Of a stretch of 64,000 bases of DNA, positions 13,261-25,296 are shown piece after piece (position 1 is the first letter of the stretch; each line of letters begins with the position of its first letter). The translations under genes were made by a program, and so were the position numbers. This stretch comes from Ciona savignyi. Lineage: Eukaryota; Chordata; Ascidiacea; Phlebobranchia; Cionidae. The notes beneath the pieces were generated by a model. It ran no database searches, was not told the DNA's origin, and was given only the letters and a program-made list of their open reading frames with translations. The stretch spans positions 1,219,233-1,283,232 of the forward strand of contig CH003267.1 in NCBI GenBank assembly GCA_000149265.1, given 5' to 3'.

Positions 13261-13868
13261 ACATCGGCATTTTTTCCTACTCGATGTAACGATGCATATC
13301 GACCTCACGGCATTTTAAAAACAACTTACTTATAGCGTGTGTTGTTATCGCGCGCTGCCGGGCCGGCGTCTTCACAAGATAAGGCCACTTCCCGTCATCT
13401 AGGTTAATCTTATATTCTTATTGTACGTCGCACTAAACATCGGTGGCTTGCACGAACTGGCCGCTTAATTTGACAAAATATTAAGTCTATTATGGGAACT
13501 AAAGTTTTACAATTAGAAGTTTGCCTATTATTCGACTTTACTTTTTGCAATTAATACACGTGGACATAAGATACTTGTATACTTTTAAGAACGTTCTGTC
13601 AGAGCGGTTTATTTGTGTTTATTAAATTATTGCATTGCTTTTAAACCATAAATTTACAAAATAAACATTAACCTACGTTTGTACCAGATTACTGCGCATA
13701 CCAGACAATTTAGGCTAACTTGTGTATTCTGTTCGCCGCATTGTTGTATCACTTATCCCACTATTGCAACACATTTCGTAATAAACGTTTAAAAAAACAA
13801 ATCCGATTGTGTTAATATTTTTCTTACTGATTTAGTCATTCTAAACGTGGAGCACAATATTTAGAAAA

Positions 13869-14640
13869 ATGCCAGCAGCATCAGATATCTGGAGTAATTT
13901 TACAAAAACTGAAGAGAGCGTAACGTGTGATCTGTGCGAAGCCGTTTTTAGTGCAAGGTGTTCGACAACTACGCTTAGATACCACCTGAAACGTCACCCC
14001 AGTGTAAATAGCACAGGCTCATGTTCATCTTCCAATGATTCGAACTCCCAAGCAGATATAAGAAGCTTTCAGCGAAGTAAACTTACACCACTTCGGAAGT
14101 CCGCGCCGTCTGGACGATAAGGTTGCTCACTTTGTTTGGAGGGACATGCGTCCCTTTGCCATCGTTGAAGGTGAAGGGTTTAAGGAAATGGTCGCTGCTC
14201 TCAATCCGTTGTATGTAATTAAGCATCGTAAAGCCTACTGTGCGATTACAAAGGGGAAATTCGAAGAGGCAAAAGAATGTCTTAAATTGACGACCGAAAA
14301 AGTCCCACACCTTTCTATAACAACCGACATGTGGACTTCCCGACGTAATCATGCGTACATTACAGCAACAGTGCATTGGATAGACGAGAATTGGAAAATG
14401 CAGTATGCCATCTTGTCTACCAGAGAAATGTCCGAAAGCCATACCGCCGAAAATCTGTCTGTACGTCTTAGCGTAATCACAGAGGGAGTTCGGAATCAAA
14501 GCCGAAAATATTACGGCCACCGTCACAGACAATGGCCGTAACATAGTAAAAGCAGTAACCCTGTTAGACGGATGGCCTTGATTAAGCTGCTTCGCACACA
14601 CACTGCAGCTCTGCATAAAGGTGGGTTTTTAGACATGCAT
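13869..14640 (+). pseudogene. ZBED1-like hAT transposase, truncated and frameshifted
   Basis: The first frame (from the ATG at 13869) encodes a BED zinc finger: SDIWSNFTK, then CDLC and a TLRYHLKRH histidine pair. After a frame change near 14115 a second frame reads FVWRDMRPFAIVEGEGF, then LSITTDMWTSRRNHAYI and STREMSESHTAENL, which are hallmarks of the hAT ZBED1/Tramp group. A further frame change leads to TVTDNGRNIVKAV, then a stop, then CFAHTLQLC near 14590. The C-terminal half and dimerisation motif are absent. At least two indels and a stop make it non-functional. The hAT end at 13194 is probably its own 5' terminus. Confidence 0.88.
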
Positions 14641-15077
14641 GTCATTTCACAGATGCGTGGGAGTGTGAGGGGACCTTTAATTTATAGAGGGGACCTTTAA
14701 GAAATACATAGGAAATAATGGATTAGCCATAAGGAGCGATGTTGAAAACACTGTTAATCAAAAAGCTGCTAGTCTTGCTCATTTTTCGTATGTCCAATCA
14801 AATCATCAGCTTTTGTTAACTGACATACAGGGGAGTAGTTGTACACTGACCGATCCAGAGGTTGCATCAAAAGAATTGCTAAATTCAAATGGAGACTTTA
14901 ATTTTTGTACTGGGAATTTAACATGCACTGCCATAAACAACTTTGTCACAACACACCAATGTAATACATATTGTGAGATGTTGCAACTGGAAAAATGCAA
15001 AGAAGAAAGTCCTTAAGAAAATTTTGCTAAACAAATTTTGATTGCATTGACCAAAACAATGTGTGTCTGTGGTGTAT

Positions 15078-16531
15078 TTATTTATAGCTTTTCTTAATAA
15101 ATTTAAAGGCTTCTGCACAGTTCTTTGGTTCAATATCATTGGCATTGGGAATGAGTTTTTCTAGCGTTTCACGCAGCGACATGGGTAGGTAATCCTCAGA
15201 TATATCCAAAACACCAGATAGCTGAGCAACTTCATGTAGGATTTCATCCGATAACACATGTCCTGTAATAAAATCATATTGTACGGTTGTCAGACCATAC
15301 TAAAATACTGTTTAAAACTTCACACAACGAACTACTTGTTATTAAAAATTAAAACATTTTTAGAGAGATGATTGCCCTCTTCGAAAATAATAATTAGGAA
15401 ATGTAGTGTTTCTTATTGACAGGCAACAAAACAATACATACCACACTGTTCCAAATCGTACTTTTCTGGAAAGTTAAAAATGTGCTCTGGTACTCCACTG
15501 GGTAGATATTTATCTTTTTGTACTCTACACGTCAATTTCCTTTTGAATGACAGGGATATATACAAAAGCCAAAATTTTTCTAGAAACAATAAAAGTGGAT
15601 TTAAGATATTGAAACATGGTACAGCAACCTACTGTTCCTGAATTCCCTTGGATTTCAGCCAGTCGGTTGTGGTTAATAGGTTGCAGCACCGACATGTGTT
15701 TTGTCTTATTGGTGTGAACCCAACCGATAATTTATTTATTTTATAACGGCCCTTATGTTGAACATTAACTGGTTAAAACTTGAATATTATATACTCCAAA
15801 TTAAAAAGAAACAAAAATTAAACTACCTGTCAATGTCATTTCCTGGGTCATAGTAACCTTGGTCTTTAAGGTATAGCAGTTGCCTCTTAAAGTACTTTTC
15901 CAGACGATTTAGGGTCACAGTTATCAGTCCATAGTTTTATCCACATTATCTTACGGCTAGCAGTATCAATACTTCCATAAACTGCCAAGGGAAACGTGCT
16001 TCTCTGATACCCCATTAATTTACAATGACCATCCATAGAGTGAACCCAATTTGGTCCCTTGGAAATAAAGTGTTCTCTTTTCTTTTTTGAACCCACCAAC
16101 CACCCTTGACTGAAGTCCTTCTGGGTTCAACTCAACCATAGCTGCATAAACAAGAGATCCCTTGGTACATTTAATCCATGTTGTTGTCTTACTTTTTTAT
16201 GCATAGCACGATAGCCTAAACAATTGCCTGGTCCATCAAGTTCTTTTAAAACAGCTTCTTTTACTTGATCACAAGTAATTTCTTGTTATGTGTATTTTAT
16301 ATTAAAATAATACAATCTTCGACACAAGGTTCTTAGACTCCAATTATACTGTGGGTAATCTCGTTGCACAAAATCCAAGATTAAATTTCGAGGTGTAGAC
16401 TGGTTGTAACTATTCTTATTAAATTGCTTGTAAAGATTCGAATTCCTAGAGATTCGAATCTCAAAGATTCGAAATTCTATATTGTGCATCCCTAACTGGT
16501 TGACATATTTTTCCAGTTCTTTGAGTGCCAT
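15078..16531 (-). pseudogene. Multi-exon integrase-core gene, decayed
   Basis: The minus-strand first exon (16531 to about 15827) starts MALKELEKYVNQ. It reads SLRTLCRRLYYF, then KELDGPGNCLGYRAMHKKVR and GLNVPRDLVY, then GPNWVHSMDGHCKL and YGSIDTASRKIMWIKL, the pattern of the integrase-like (rve-type) core proteins found as multicopy families in fish and invertebrates. It ends at a donor (GTAGTT, 15826). Exon 2 (15579-15442) carries VPEHIFNFPEKY; exon 3 (15262-15078) runs to SYK-stop with AATAAA just beyond. The splice sites are convincing. An in-frame stop near 16285 and frame slips near 16095 and 15900 argue for a pseudogene or an old element gene. A hAT fragment is inserted in exon 1. Confidence 0.75.
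16407..16494 (-). mobile_element. 88-bp hAT-derived insertion inside a coding exon
   Basis: It ends TGTGCATCCCTA on the plus strand (TAGGGATGCACA in reverse complement) with internal GATTCGAATC repeats, typical of a hAT end. It is bounded by identical 8-bp duplications actggttg at 16399-16406 and 16495-16502. The opposite end lacks a matching inverted repeat, so it is a partial or rearranged copy. It sits in exon 1 of the integrase-like gene and, with its duplication, adds exactly 96 bp (32 codons) without a stop. Confidence 0.85.
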
Positions 16532-16952
16532 TTAAGTTCAAGGGTAGGCCTCTGTTCTAAGTAGGTTCTAGGTGGGTGAAGAGTAAAAACAAAAAGGTAT
16601 TATAGTCCTACAACAGTAAAATGCAATAAACCTTTAACTTCAGTTAAGTTTTAACCATTTAAATGAAGTCAAAAGGAATCGAGCTTATTTATATATTACT
16701 GGTTCCAAGTGTGCAAGTTAAAAAGTTTACTTTGTTTGATTAAATAGGTTGTTCAATGCGTCGCATTTCAGTTGAAGGGTAAGATCGGCAGCACTTAAAG
16801 AGTAAAACTATAAAAAAAACTAATTAATAAAACTGTTACAAATACTAATTTCAATTCAAGAACTCAATTAAACCTCAGAACTAACAGTAATATTTATTAT
16901 AGAACACTCTTATCTTCATTTTAGTGTGCAGCTTCCCTTATTTAAGTTTTTC

Positions 16953-17053
16953 CGGTTAGGGACTTGGGACATTGTCTAAAACCTGTGGATTAATTGGTTC
17001 CACCAAAACTGAAAGAACGTCTCAATCATACGGAACACACTCCAACAGTGCTG
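16953..17053 (+). repeat. SINE fragment
   Basis: Shares the middle-to-3' landmarks of the SINE at 18671-18925 ('gacattg', 'ggattaat.ggttc.accaaa', 'gaacgtctcaatcata', 'aacaca'). The 5' tRNA-like part is absent or too diverged to see. Confidence 0.6.
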
Positions 17054-17314
17054 GTAAAAATTTTGGTAATTGTTATTCTCTTTTTACCATGTGCAAATCA
17101 TCAGTGTTTTTTCGGTTTATTGTCCATACGTTACAATTTGGTGTTAATATATCTCTAATAAAGGCGTAAGTAATATGAGTACAAGTAGAATAAATCTAAC
17201 AACTTAAAAACATATATACATAGCTGTCACGAAAACTGACTTTATAACAACAAATAAAATGACCTTAGAAGTCACTAAAAATAAATCGGGAAACACTGAA
17301 AAAAATTTATTTCG

Positions 17315-17510
17315 TTTTTTTTTTTTTTTTTTTTTACATTTTTTTTTGTAATAATTTTATTTTTTTTAAAGTAAATTTTTTTTTGTTTAAACTTGTTTTA
17401 AAATATTATTTATTTTTTTAAATTAGTTTTAAAATATTATTTATTTTTTTAAATTAGTTTTAAAATATTATTTATTTTTTTTAAATTAGTTTTAAAATAA
17501 TACTGTTTTA
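17315..17510. repeat. Poly(T) tract and ~31-bp AT tandem repeats
   Basis: A run of 21 T at 17315-17335 is followed by about three tandem units of roughly 31 bp beginning at about 17395, 17427 and 17458, each reading TTTTAAAATATTATTTATTT and so on, then a partial fourth. It is a simple minisatellite of no coding significance. Confidence 0.85.
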
Positions 17511-17929
17511 TTTTATTTATTTTTCTTTCGGTTAATTTATTAAAAAAATAGAATGGCACTCATAGGCCACTATAGTCCAGTCATCATTTTAAAATTACAC
17601 ACTGTTTTATCTTTCAACTCCCCAATTTCCTGCTTCATCTGTTCGATAATACTATATCTTTTTCTATGATTTTTCTTAGTTCTATAGCATAATTCACCTC
17701 TGTATATGTATGTACATATAATTCAATTTAAAAGTACGACTTATTAACATAAAGCATATAAAAGTATACTTTACCTTCATCAATGATATCCATATTATTA
17801 TGTACCGGTATATCATTTATACCAGTGCCGGTACCGGTAACCGTTCATGCTCGCTTTCCATTGTTTCTATATCTATATCCTTTTTATGTATCTGTTATGT
17901 ATATGCATGTTTCCTTTTTAGCATACGGT

Positions 17930-18296
17930 TGAATCGGCTAAGCTTCTCATTCTTTGATGTAGTACCGGTAGATTTTTAAAAACTGAAAATACTGGGAACA
18001 TAATCCGGAGAAGATGGATCATCTGACTTTTTACCTTTATGGTTAATAAAGTGGTTGTTAGATAAATTATTATTAAACTCTTACCTGAAATAAAATGAGC
18101 TCCGCATAATTTTGATACACCAATCATTGATTGCTTCACTCCAGTTTTTTCTTCGGATTGCTCCCCATGCTTCCCGTTGTGCACGACTTTTTTCTGTGGT
18201 GTCTGATGGTATTCTATAAAAATTAATTCGTTGTTCACCTTCAGTTTTCTTTGCACTCCTGTTTGTGCAACCAACAGCGCAACACGAATCTGGCAT
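17930..18296 (-). pseudogene. THAP-domain N-terminus, frameshifted
   Basis: From the ATG at 18296 the minus strand reads MPDSCCAVGCTNR, then INFYRIPSD, REAWGAIRRKNW and, after a one-base frame slip, KLCGAHFISG. These are the C-C...C-H zinc ligands and tryptophans of a THAP DNA-binding domain. A donor-like GTAAGAG follows at about 18084. Further on, in another frame, GKKSDDPSSPDYVPSIF matches the end of typical invertebrate THAP domains, followed by a stop. No downstream catalytic domain is visible. It is likely the start of a dead transposase gene or of a THAP-family host gene copy. Confidence 0.75.
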
Positions 18297-18670
18297 TATA
18301 CTGTATTTGTAAATTAGGTAGCCTACCCCTACACAATACTGTACGATTAAATATTGTAAACTTTTGGTAGGCGTTTAGAGACCCCCCTAACTAACATAAA
18401 AAAAACTCTTAAAAGGTTAAGTAGTATGTTATTATTAACTTATCCTTAATTTTGTATCCCGCGAATTGTTTTTTTTTTGCCTGTCAGCTCTAGCGGCGAA
18501 AATAAGTAAATAAAGAAATACGTCTATTAAATTCTCTTCTCCACTAGTAAGTAAGATTACGTTTTGCATGTGAAGTCGATTTATTAAGTTTTCTTTCTGC
18601 AAATCCGAGATTATTTTGTCAAATCAATCTTCGTTATAATATCGCACATATCTGAACCTAGTAGCCTTTG

Positions 18671-18925
18671 TCCGGCCCGTTGGTCTAACGGTTAAGTGCG
18701 TCGCCTTTCAATCGAAAGATTAAAGGTGCGAAACTGGTCGCTAGCTAGTCGGTTGTCCTTGGGCAAGGCACTTTACGGACATTGCCTGAACCCAGCGGAT
18801 TAATGGGTTCTACCAAATTAAAGGAACGTGTCTATCATATACAACACATTGCAATAGCTCCGGGGTAACCCGACGATGGGCGCGAGGTGATCTGATGATT
18901 GCCCGTGTCTCCATTCACGGGGATA
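18671..18925 (+). repeat. tRNA-derived SINE, most complete copy
   Basis: The 5' part is tRNA-like (TTGGTCTAACGGTTAAG as A box, then a degenerate B box GGTGCGAAAC). The body reads 'gggcaaggcactttacgg', 'gggttctaccaaattaaagg', then 'cacattgcaatagctccgg' and 'gtgatctgatgattgcccgtg'. Copies or pieces recur at 1855, 8588(-), 16953, 29620(-), 41812, 43317 and 49757(-). Composite SINEs are known in Ciona; I have not checked which named family this is. Confidence 0.75.
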
Positions 18926-20577
18926 AAGATAAAATATCCTATCCTCCTCCTCTGTACTGTTGCCTTTTCAAAGTGTCGCTTGTTGTGTGTGCAGCATAGT
19001 AGCTTGTCTGGATCATAATAAACATCCCGCACGCTAGACGTGTCAAAAGCTCAATCAATCCACTTTATATGCAGTTTTTTAACCGGGTTAAGTTTCAATG
19101 GGCTGGCTCGTCGTCCCTTACATATATGATGATACCACTTTATTTGCAGTTAGTTCTTTCTCGCCCTTCGTTCAGCCGTCGCAAGAGAATGCCGGATATG
19201 TTCCTGCTATCCTTTCTTTGCTGCGTTGGTGCTCCTTGTTTTGGCGCCCTAAATGGCTATTGGGAGGATTAAAGCACGGTACAGTCCTTTTTTTTCTTGA
19301 TATATATGGTGTGAGTGAGCTAAGCGACCAAACGCCTGTTAGCTGTTTTTATATTGTCGTTTTCTATCTGAATTCTCTGCTGATAAGACGGGTATATATT
19401 TATGCTTTTCTACGTTCGCGTGTTGTTCCCCTATCATAAGGAAGGGGGGTGAGTAGTAGGTGGCCATGCACTTTTATATAAAACATCGACCATCTTTTTC
19501 CCCATCCAAGGTTATTATCATAGAAAAAACGTGTTTTCTTGCAAGGTAATTACAATGTTTAGTATCTATCGACGTGGAAATTAATCCCTGGCAACACTTG
19601 AAGAACACCTAACAAATTCCCGCAGTTAAATGCATCAGCCGAAACCACGAATTCGTTTTTTTTGTGGTTGTAAAAGAAGATTCGCACTAATTTTCTAAAA
19701 CACTTCTTGTTGAGGTGTTTCTCAAATCCTTACCTCTTAAAACGACGAGTATTCATCGATTATAGTGGTTCTGAATGTATTTAAATTACGCCAGGTAATC
19801 CTTCGACTATTTGGGGACATCTGCTTCGAAAATGCCCAGAGTCCTCCGATAGCGGAATTTGCATCCAACTCTGTAGAGAATATTTGGCAGAAGAAGATCT
19901 TCACCTGTTCTTGAAATGGATGAGCTATATACATTTATACGCCTTGGCATGTAATAAAAAACACTACATCATCATCCTTTGATCGGATTGAATAATTGTA
20001 CTCCCAGGTACCTTTTAAATAAGTTTGTCAGATGAGAGGATTGATTGCACCAATCCCCTGACACGACTTAAATTTGACCGCGATGTATGTGTGATTCAAC
20101 CTGTATGTAGCGTAGTCGTAAATTGTCCCCGCTGTTTTAATGGATCGTCTCTTGGTCCGTATAATGACATGATGGTTAAGTTTTTATAACTACACTACTT
20201 AAATCATGCGCTTATCATCTTAAAAGTGTTTATCACAAGAAAAAAAAAACACTAGTATGTGATTTAGTTTCCTTGGTACATGTTAAGCGTTAAACGAAAT
20301 GGGTGGGTGGGTCATTTGTGTTAAAGCCGGCAATACTAGTAGACCACCGCAAGTTGATTTTCTTCCTTCCGCATTTCACGAAGTATGTGCGGATATGATT
20401 TAAGCTGGATTTTGGCTTGGTAGTCCTTGTGCATAACTTAACTTTGCTAAAAGTAATATAAGAATGCATAACCCTCCCCCCCTTTTTTAAGAAGCTCCAG
20501 AGTCGTCGTGAAAACGTTAGCATGTTTTATGTTTGATAATTCAATTGCCTTAGTTGTAGAAAGGTTCAACACAATGG
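18926..20577. other. Gene-free interval
   Basis: No supported gene. About 19075-19115 resembles a decayed minus-orientation copy of the short SINE at 11692 (shared 'aagtttc.aa...ggctcgtc'). The 113-codon frame at 19098 begins inside it and has no family match. Confidence 0.45.
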
Positions 20578-21104
20578 TTCCTTACCATAGGCGCCAAGTG
20601 TTTCAAAAGTTTGGGAGTGCGGCCAAAAAATTAAACATGTTGACTCTTCATTTATACCTTACGTCGTAACCTAAACAGTGTTTGCAAACTTAATTACGCG
20701 TGGTTGATCGCCTAAATAAAAAAAGTACGTTGTCGCGAATTTAACTGGTTACGGGTAATGTCTTTTATTCTTTCGGTTAAACATTGATATGCGCCTTTCG
20801 GTATAATATAGTTTAGCTGCAATGCTGGTTTCCGTTGACCTTACGTGATGCCCATCCGATGGCGGCAAATTTGCTTTGATCGGGCGGCGCCGATTCTTAA
20901 GATAAAAAGTAGTATTGAACAAGATAGATAACACGTGCCCTTAAAATAAATCATCGTTGTTTAAATTAACCTAAAGTACGTCATTACGGTCATAAAGTTA
21001 ATTTAAATCCTTTATTAAAGCTTTTTCGCGAATTCCTTTATTAACAAAAGTGTAAAAGAAACAGTGACGTTTCCGCGTGTATTGTTACTACTTGGACAAA
21101 GCAA

Positions 21105-21245
21105 AAGTATTTCGGCGAACGGTGGCGTTGTTAATCCACCGACTCTGCGTCATAGTAGATCTTAGATATGTCTTCTTCAACCGTCGAAGGGCACTAAAAA
21201 AAGACCTTTCAGCTTCACACATGGTAAAGTCGCAAAACTGCTTCC
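21105..21245 (-). pseudogene. hAT transposase C-terminus
   Basis: The minus strand reads CEAERSFFSALRRLKKTYLR followed by STMTQSRW, the hAT dimerisation-domain signature. It lies about 0.5 kb inside the 20586 terminus, the expected place for a transposase 3' end. Upstream minus-strand sequence (21245-21745) is broken by stops and frame changes, so most of the gene is gone. Confidence 0.85.
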
Positions 21246-22797
21246 TAATTTGGAAGCATAATTTTTATTAACACATCGTTCTCTGAAAATAGTGTCTGCA
21301 CCATTGCGACAGTAGAGAGATCCGAAACCTTTGCATCAGCGAAGCTATGAATTTGGTTGATCTCGCAAATTAAACGGTCTTTCATTGGGTCGGAAACGTA
21401 GCTTCTCTCTCTAATTCCCGAGCAAAATTTATATAATATCGTGATACAAAGAAAGCTCCATAGAATACAGACAGACACTTCAACCGAAGAAGTCTGCCAC
21501 GGCGGCCTGTCGTTCAAGGTACAGGTCTACGCCCGTGTTGTTATTTCAGAGTTGGAGGCATTATCGGAAGGTCTGAATGAAGTAAGCGGGTGGTGCAGCG
21601 CGCTCAATGGTAAGAAGGTAAGGCTGCATACCTTTGATGATCCCAAACATACGGGGTGAATGGGATATAGTAGGTTGAGTGAAGGAACTGTTATTTTTTT
21701 TATATTTGACTCCCCAACTACATAACAAACCTTACATCGTGCCAAGATTTTTGTAACTTTCTTCCACGAGAATTTACGGCCGGTTAACTAGACAGTAAAG
21801 GAGGACTCATCGACTGGTGCAAGGATACTTCCGAGAAGAACGGATTCGTTTAAAGCTGACACAGTTGCATTGCAGGAAATAATTGGATTAAGTATAGGTA
21901 GGGGGATGGATGTAAATAAGCACTTATATAGAAGAAAGACTGCTTGGAATTTTTGTTTCTTTTCGCTTCTGACATATTTATATACTTGCTTCTAATATAT
22001 ATACTACACTGGCCACTAATTTAATACCTCAATTGTAAGCTCGTTGTTCCGTAATAATGTTGCCCGTTTCGTGTAGGATTTCAGCTTTTTTATTAACGTT
22101 TATAAACATTCCTATAGCTAGCTAAGCTGATGTAAATAGGAGCAGTGTTTTAAATACACAATTAATTAGTTAGTCTTTGGTTATTTAATTTGAAGTTCAT
22201 TATTTATTTTTTTGTTCGTAAGTTTGTCTGCGTAATTAATCTTCTTCAGGTTTTTAGTTCAGTCTCTGCATAGAGCTGAAATTGCATTTAGTTTGAATCT
22301 AAATGGAAGAAGAGAGAGAGTTGTACAAAACATATTATCCGATAGCTTTCGTAATACAACTAACAGTGCTTCTTCGATTATGCGTCCCTCGTTCATCCGG
22401 CATCCGATTATCCGTCTATTGCAGGGGTGGGCAACATACGGCCCGCGGGCCGGGTCCGGCCCGTGAAGGGATTTTGACCGGCCCCAAGACTGCATCTAAC
22501 AATAACCTGCAATATGGTCCAGGTCAGGCCCGCTGTCTGTATCCATCCACACTCTGTAATGTGGTCCGACGCATCATTCCTAAAAGTTGCCTATCGCTCT
22601 TCTGTTACCGCACTGTTAATGCGAGCTGGTGGAATAACAATTGCCTTAGTGAAAAAACAATTGTGTTGGCACACTTTTTAAAGAAACATTATAAGGTCAA
22701 AGCAGAAAGCGTTTTAAACATCACCCACTACTGAGTACGGCGTGTAACAACGTGACTGCTAGGGTTAGTTTTTCTTTACCTGTTATCAGTTTTTATA

Positions 22798-24937
22798 AAC
22801 TAGAGAGTGTCAACCACGTGTTTAACCACCACCATTTGTAAAACACATTTTGTATGACATATATTCATGCTACAGGGTCCCTAACCACAATTTGTATTTT
22901 ATACACTGAGTATGTAGTTTGTTTCTGCAAGCATAAACGCATGGGTCCCATAGTTGTCCAACCAAACTTCTTTTCAATGTGTAGTTATTAAATGTTTTAA
23001 ATTAAACCTTTTTAAGCGCTGTAATGAAATAAAGGAAATTCCCCCTAGGTTTAGTAGATGAGTTTCTGTTTTTACATATGTGGCCATGTTATGTAACAAT
23101 TCTTAAAGTTTTAATGTGATTTGTCGACTTCTTGTTGGAGATGTCAGTGCGATATGGCATGCCTGTCACAATCATAATTCAAAAACATATCTTCGTTTTT
23201 AGGGGAATTACTCTAATCAAATGTTTTCTTTCTTTTAATTGGCCTAAAGTGTCTAATGGTTTAACATTTAACCAAATTTGATCAAAATAAGAGCAGCCGT
23301 TCAAAATGCCCGAAAAAACAATTTTTTAGAAAAAAATGTTTTGGTTTTTAACGTCTCAGGGGAATTTCCCTAGATTCATTACCCAATATTTTGGTTTCTG
23401 CTTATCTAGACCATGTTCTGTTACAAATGTCAAATTTTTATTGCGATTTCATCACTCCTTTTGCTAGATTTCGGGGCAACATGGCATGCTTGTCACAATG
23501 ATACTTAGAGAACAAAATCCGATTTTTAGGGATTTCCCTGGGTAATTTTTTTATTTCTTTTGAGTATTAAATCAGTGACTAATGCACTTACATTCCACCA
23601 AATCTGATTCAAATTGTATCTGTCGTTCAAGCGCTATGCCCAAAAAAGGCTATTTTTTTAGAAAAAAATACCGTTATGGTTTTAACGTCCCAGGGGAATT
23701 CCCCTAGATTTATCACCCAAAATTTTGATTTCTGCATATCTAGACCTTGTTGTCCAACAAATCACAGAGTTTCATTGCAATTTCATTCATACATTATTAA
23801 CCCTTCTGGTAGGTGTCGGGGCGACATAGCATGCCTGTCACAATTATCATTTAACAGCAAAAGTTTAATTTTTAGGGTATTTCCCTAGGTAATTTTTTTA
23901 TTTCTTTTAAGTGTTAAATCAGTGACTAGTGCACTAACATTCCACTAAATTTGATTTAAATTGGAGCAGCCGTCCGTTCAAGCGCTATGGCCTAAAATAC
24001 TATTTTTTTAGAAAAAAATGACCGTTTTGGTTTTTAACGTCCAAGGGGAATTCCCCTAAATTTATTACCCAAAATTTTGGTTTCTGCATATCTAGGCCAT
24101 GTTGTCTAAAAAATCACCAAGTTTCATTGCGATTCCATTATTCCTTCTGGTAGATGTCGGGCGCCATACATAGCATGCCTGTCACAATTATCATTTAACA
24201 GCAAAAGTTTAATTTTTAGGGTATTTCCCTAGGTAATTTTTTTATTTCTTTTAAGTGTTAAATCAGTGACTAGTGCACTAACATTCCACCAAATTTGATT
24301 CAAATTGGAGCATCCGTTCAAGCGCTATGGCCTAAAAAGCTAATTTTTTAGAAAAAATGACCGTTTTGGTTTTTAACGTCCAAGGGGAATTCCCCTAAAT
24401 TTATTACCCAAAATTTTGGTTTCTGCATATCTAGGCCATGTTGTCTAAAAAATGACCAAGTTTCATGGCGATTCCATTATTCCTTCTGGTAGATGTCGGG
24501 CGCCATAGCATGCCTGTCACAATTATCATTTAACAGCAAAAGTTTAATTTTTAGGGTATTTCCCTAGGTAATTTTTTTATTTCTTTTAAGTGTTAAATCA
24601 GTGACTAGTGCACTAACATTCCACCAAATTTGATTCAAATTGGAGCAGCCGTTCAAGCGCTATGACCTAATTTTTTTAGAAAAAATGACCGTTTTGGTTT
24701 TTAACGTCCAAGGGGAAGAATTCCCCTAAATTTATTACCAAAAATTTTGGTTTCTGCACATCTAGGCCGGCCATGTTGTCTCAAAAATGACCAAGTTTCA
24801 TGGCGATTATATTATTCCTTCTGGTAGATGTCGGGGCGCCATGCCATGCCTGTCAAGCGTTTGACGAAGAAAAAAAAAAGAAAAAAAAAACGGACAAAAA
24901 CAATATGTGTCCCATTTTTTCAAATGGGGCCCATAAT
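22798..24937 (+). repeat. Tandem array of ~340-bp units (plus orientation)
   Basis: The landmark 'tgtcac' recurs at about 23164, 23491, 23836, 24180 and 24515, with a truncated last one at 24850: periods of about 330-345 bp. Each unit carries 'ccaaatttgattcaaattgg', 'caagcgctatg', 'ttaacgtccaaggggaattc' and 'tagatgtcggg'. The array is preceded by a unique head (22798-23040) and followed by a tail with an A-rich run and 'cccattttttcaaatgggg'. The three most distal units are nearly identical, pointing to recent local amplification. No ORF is conserved between units. Confidence 0.92.
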
Positions 24938-24955
24938 TATTAAGGATTATTAACC

Positions 24956-25108
24956 ATGGAATACCCTAAGAAACGTATATTTGAAAGAGAGTGTCTAGCA
25001 TTTAACAAAGATTGGATACCGAAGTATTTTTTACAAATGTCGGCAACAAAGCAGTCAGTATGTTTATTCAAGAGTGTTGCGGTATTAAAAGAGTACAGCA
25101 CTCACTAG
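24956..25108 (+). pseudogene. hAT transposase N-terminal fragment (50 aa)
   Basis: The frame starts MEYPKKRIFERECLAFNKDW and continues KYFLQMSATKQSVCL and SVAVLKEYSTH, then a stop. This is the start of the GTF2IRD2/ZBED5-like hAT transposases (K-R-x...F...W...YF...VCL-x-C...VAVLKEYN). The zinc-finger cysteine after CL is lost (F instead), and nothing further of the protein follows before the right terminus at 25264. Confidence 0.75.
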
Positions 25109-25296
25109 TCGTCATTATTTGACGAAACTTGGAAACCATGGCAATAATTTAGTGAATAGATATGTGGTTAAGTTAGTGAATATTATTTCATCTAATAATC
25201 CGGCCCACCAACGACTTCATTTTCCCACATCTGGCCCGCCGACCAGAGAAGTTGCCCACCCCTGGTCTATTGGGTCAGATAATAATTTATGATATA

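Larger units (their letters stand above)
22422..25264 (+). mobile_element. hAT element with CAGGGGTGGGCAA ends and 8-bp TSD
   Basis: The termini are CAGGGGTGGGCAAC (left) and GTTGCCCACCCCTG (right), both next to GGCCCGC-rich stretches. The flanks gtctattg at 22414-22421 and 25265-25272 are identical. Inside are an array of ~340-bp repeats (22798-24937) and the first 50 codons of a transposase (24956). The rest of the transposase is missing, so the copy cannot move itself. The element at 47232-47430 is a 199-bp internal-deletion derivative of the same family in the other orientation. Confidence 0.95.

Noticed and set aside
14083-14616. 177-codon minus-strand ORF
   Set aside because: Antisense shadow of the ZBED1-like hAT transposase remnant, with no motifs of its own.
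13194-16494. A single hAT running from TAGGGCTGTGC to GCATCCCTA
   Set aside because: The flanking bases do not match, while the right end has its own perfect 8-bp duplication at 16399/16495, so the two ends belong to different insertions.
18671-18740. Functional tRNA gene
   Set aside because: A- and B-box-like motifs are present but the B box is degenerate and the same tRNA-like head is attached to a repeated body, so it is a SINE. The same applies to 11692 and 42298.
19098-19439. 113-codon frame as a membrane protein gene
   Set aside because: Hydrophobic but starts within a SINE remnant, with no domain, splice sites or promoter support.
22303-22734. 143-codon plus-strand ORF
   Set aside because: It crosses the terminus of the hAT at 22422, so it is a chance frame through non-coding transposon ends.
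22798-24937. CRISPR-like regular repeats
   Set aside because: Units are about 340 bp with no spacer/repeat distinction, in a eukaryotic genome; this is a tandem satellite-type array.
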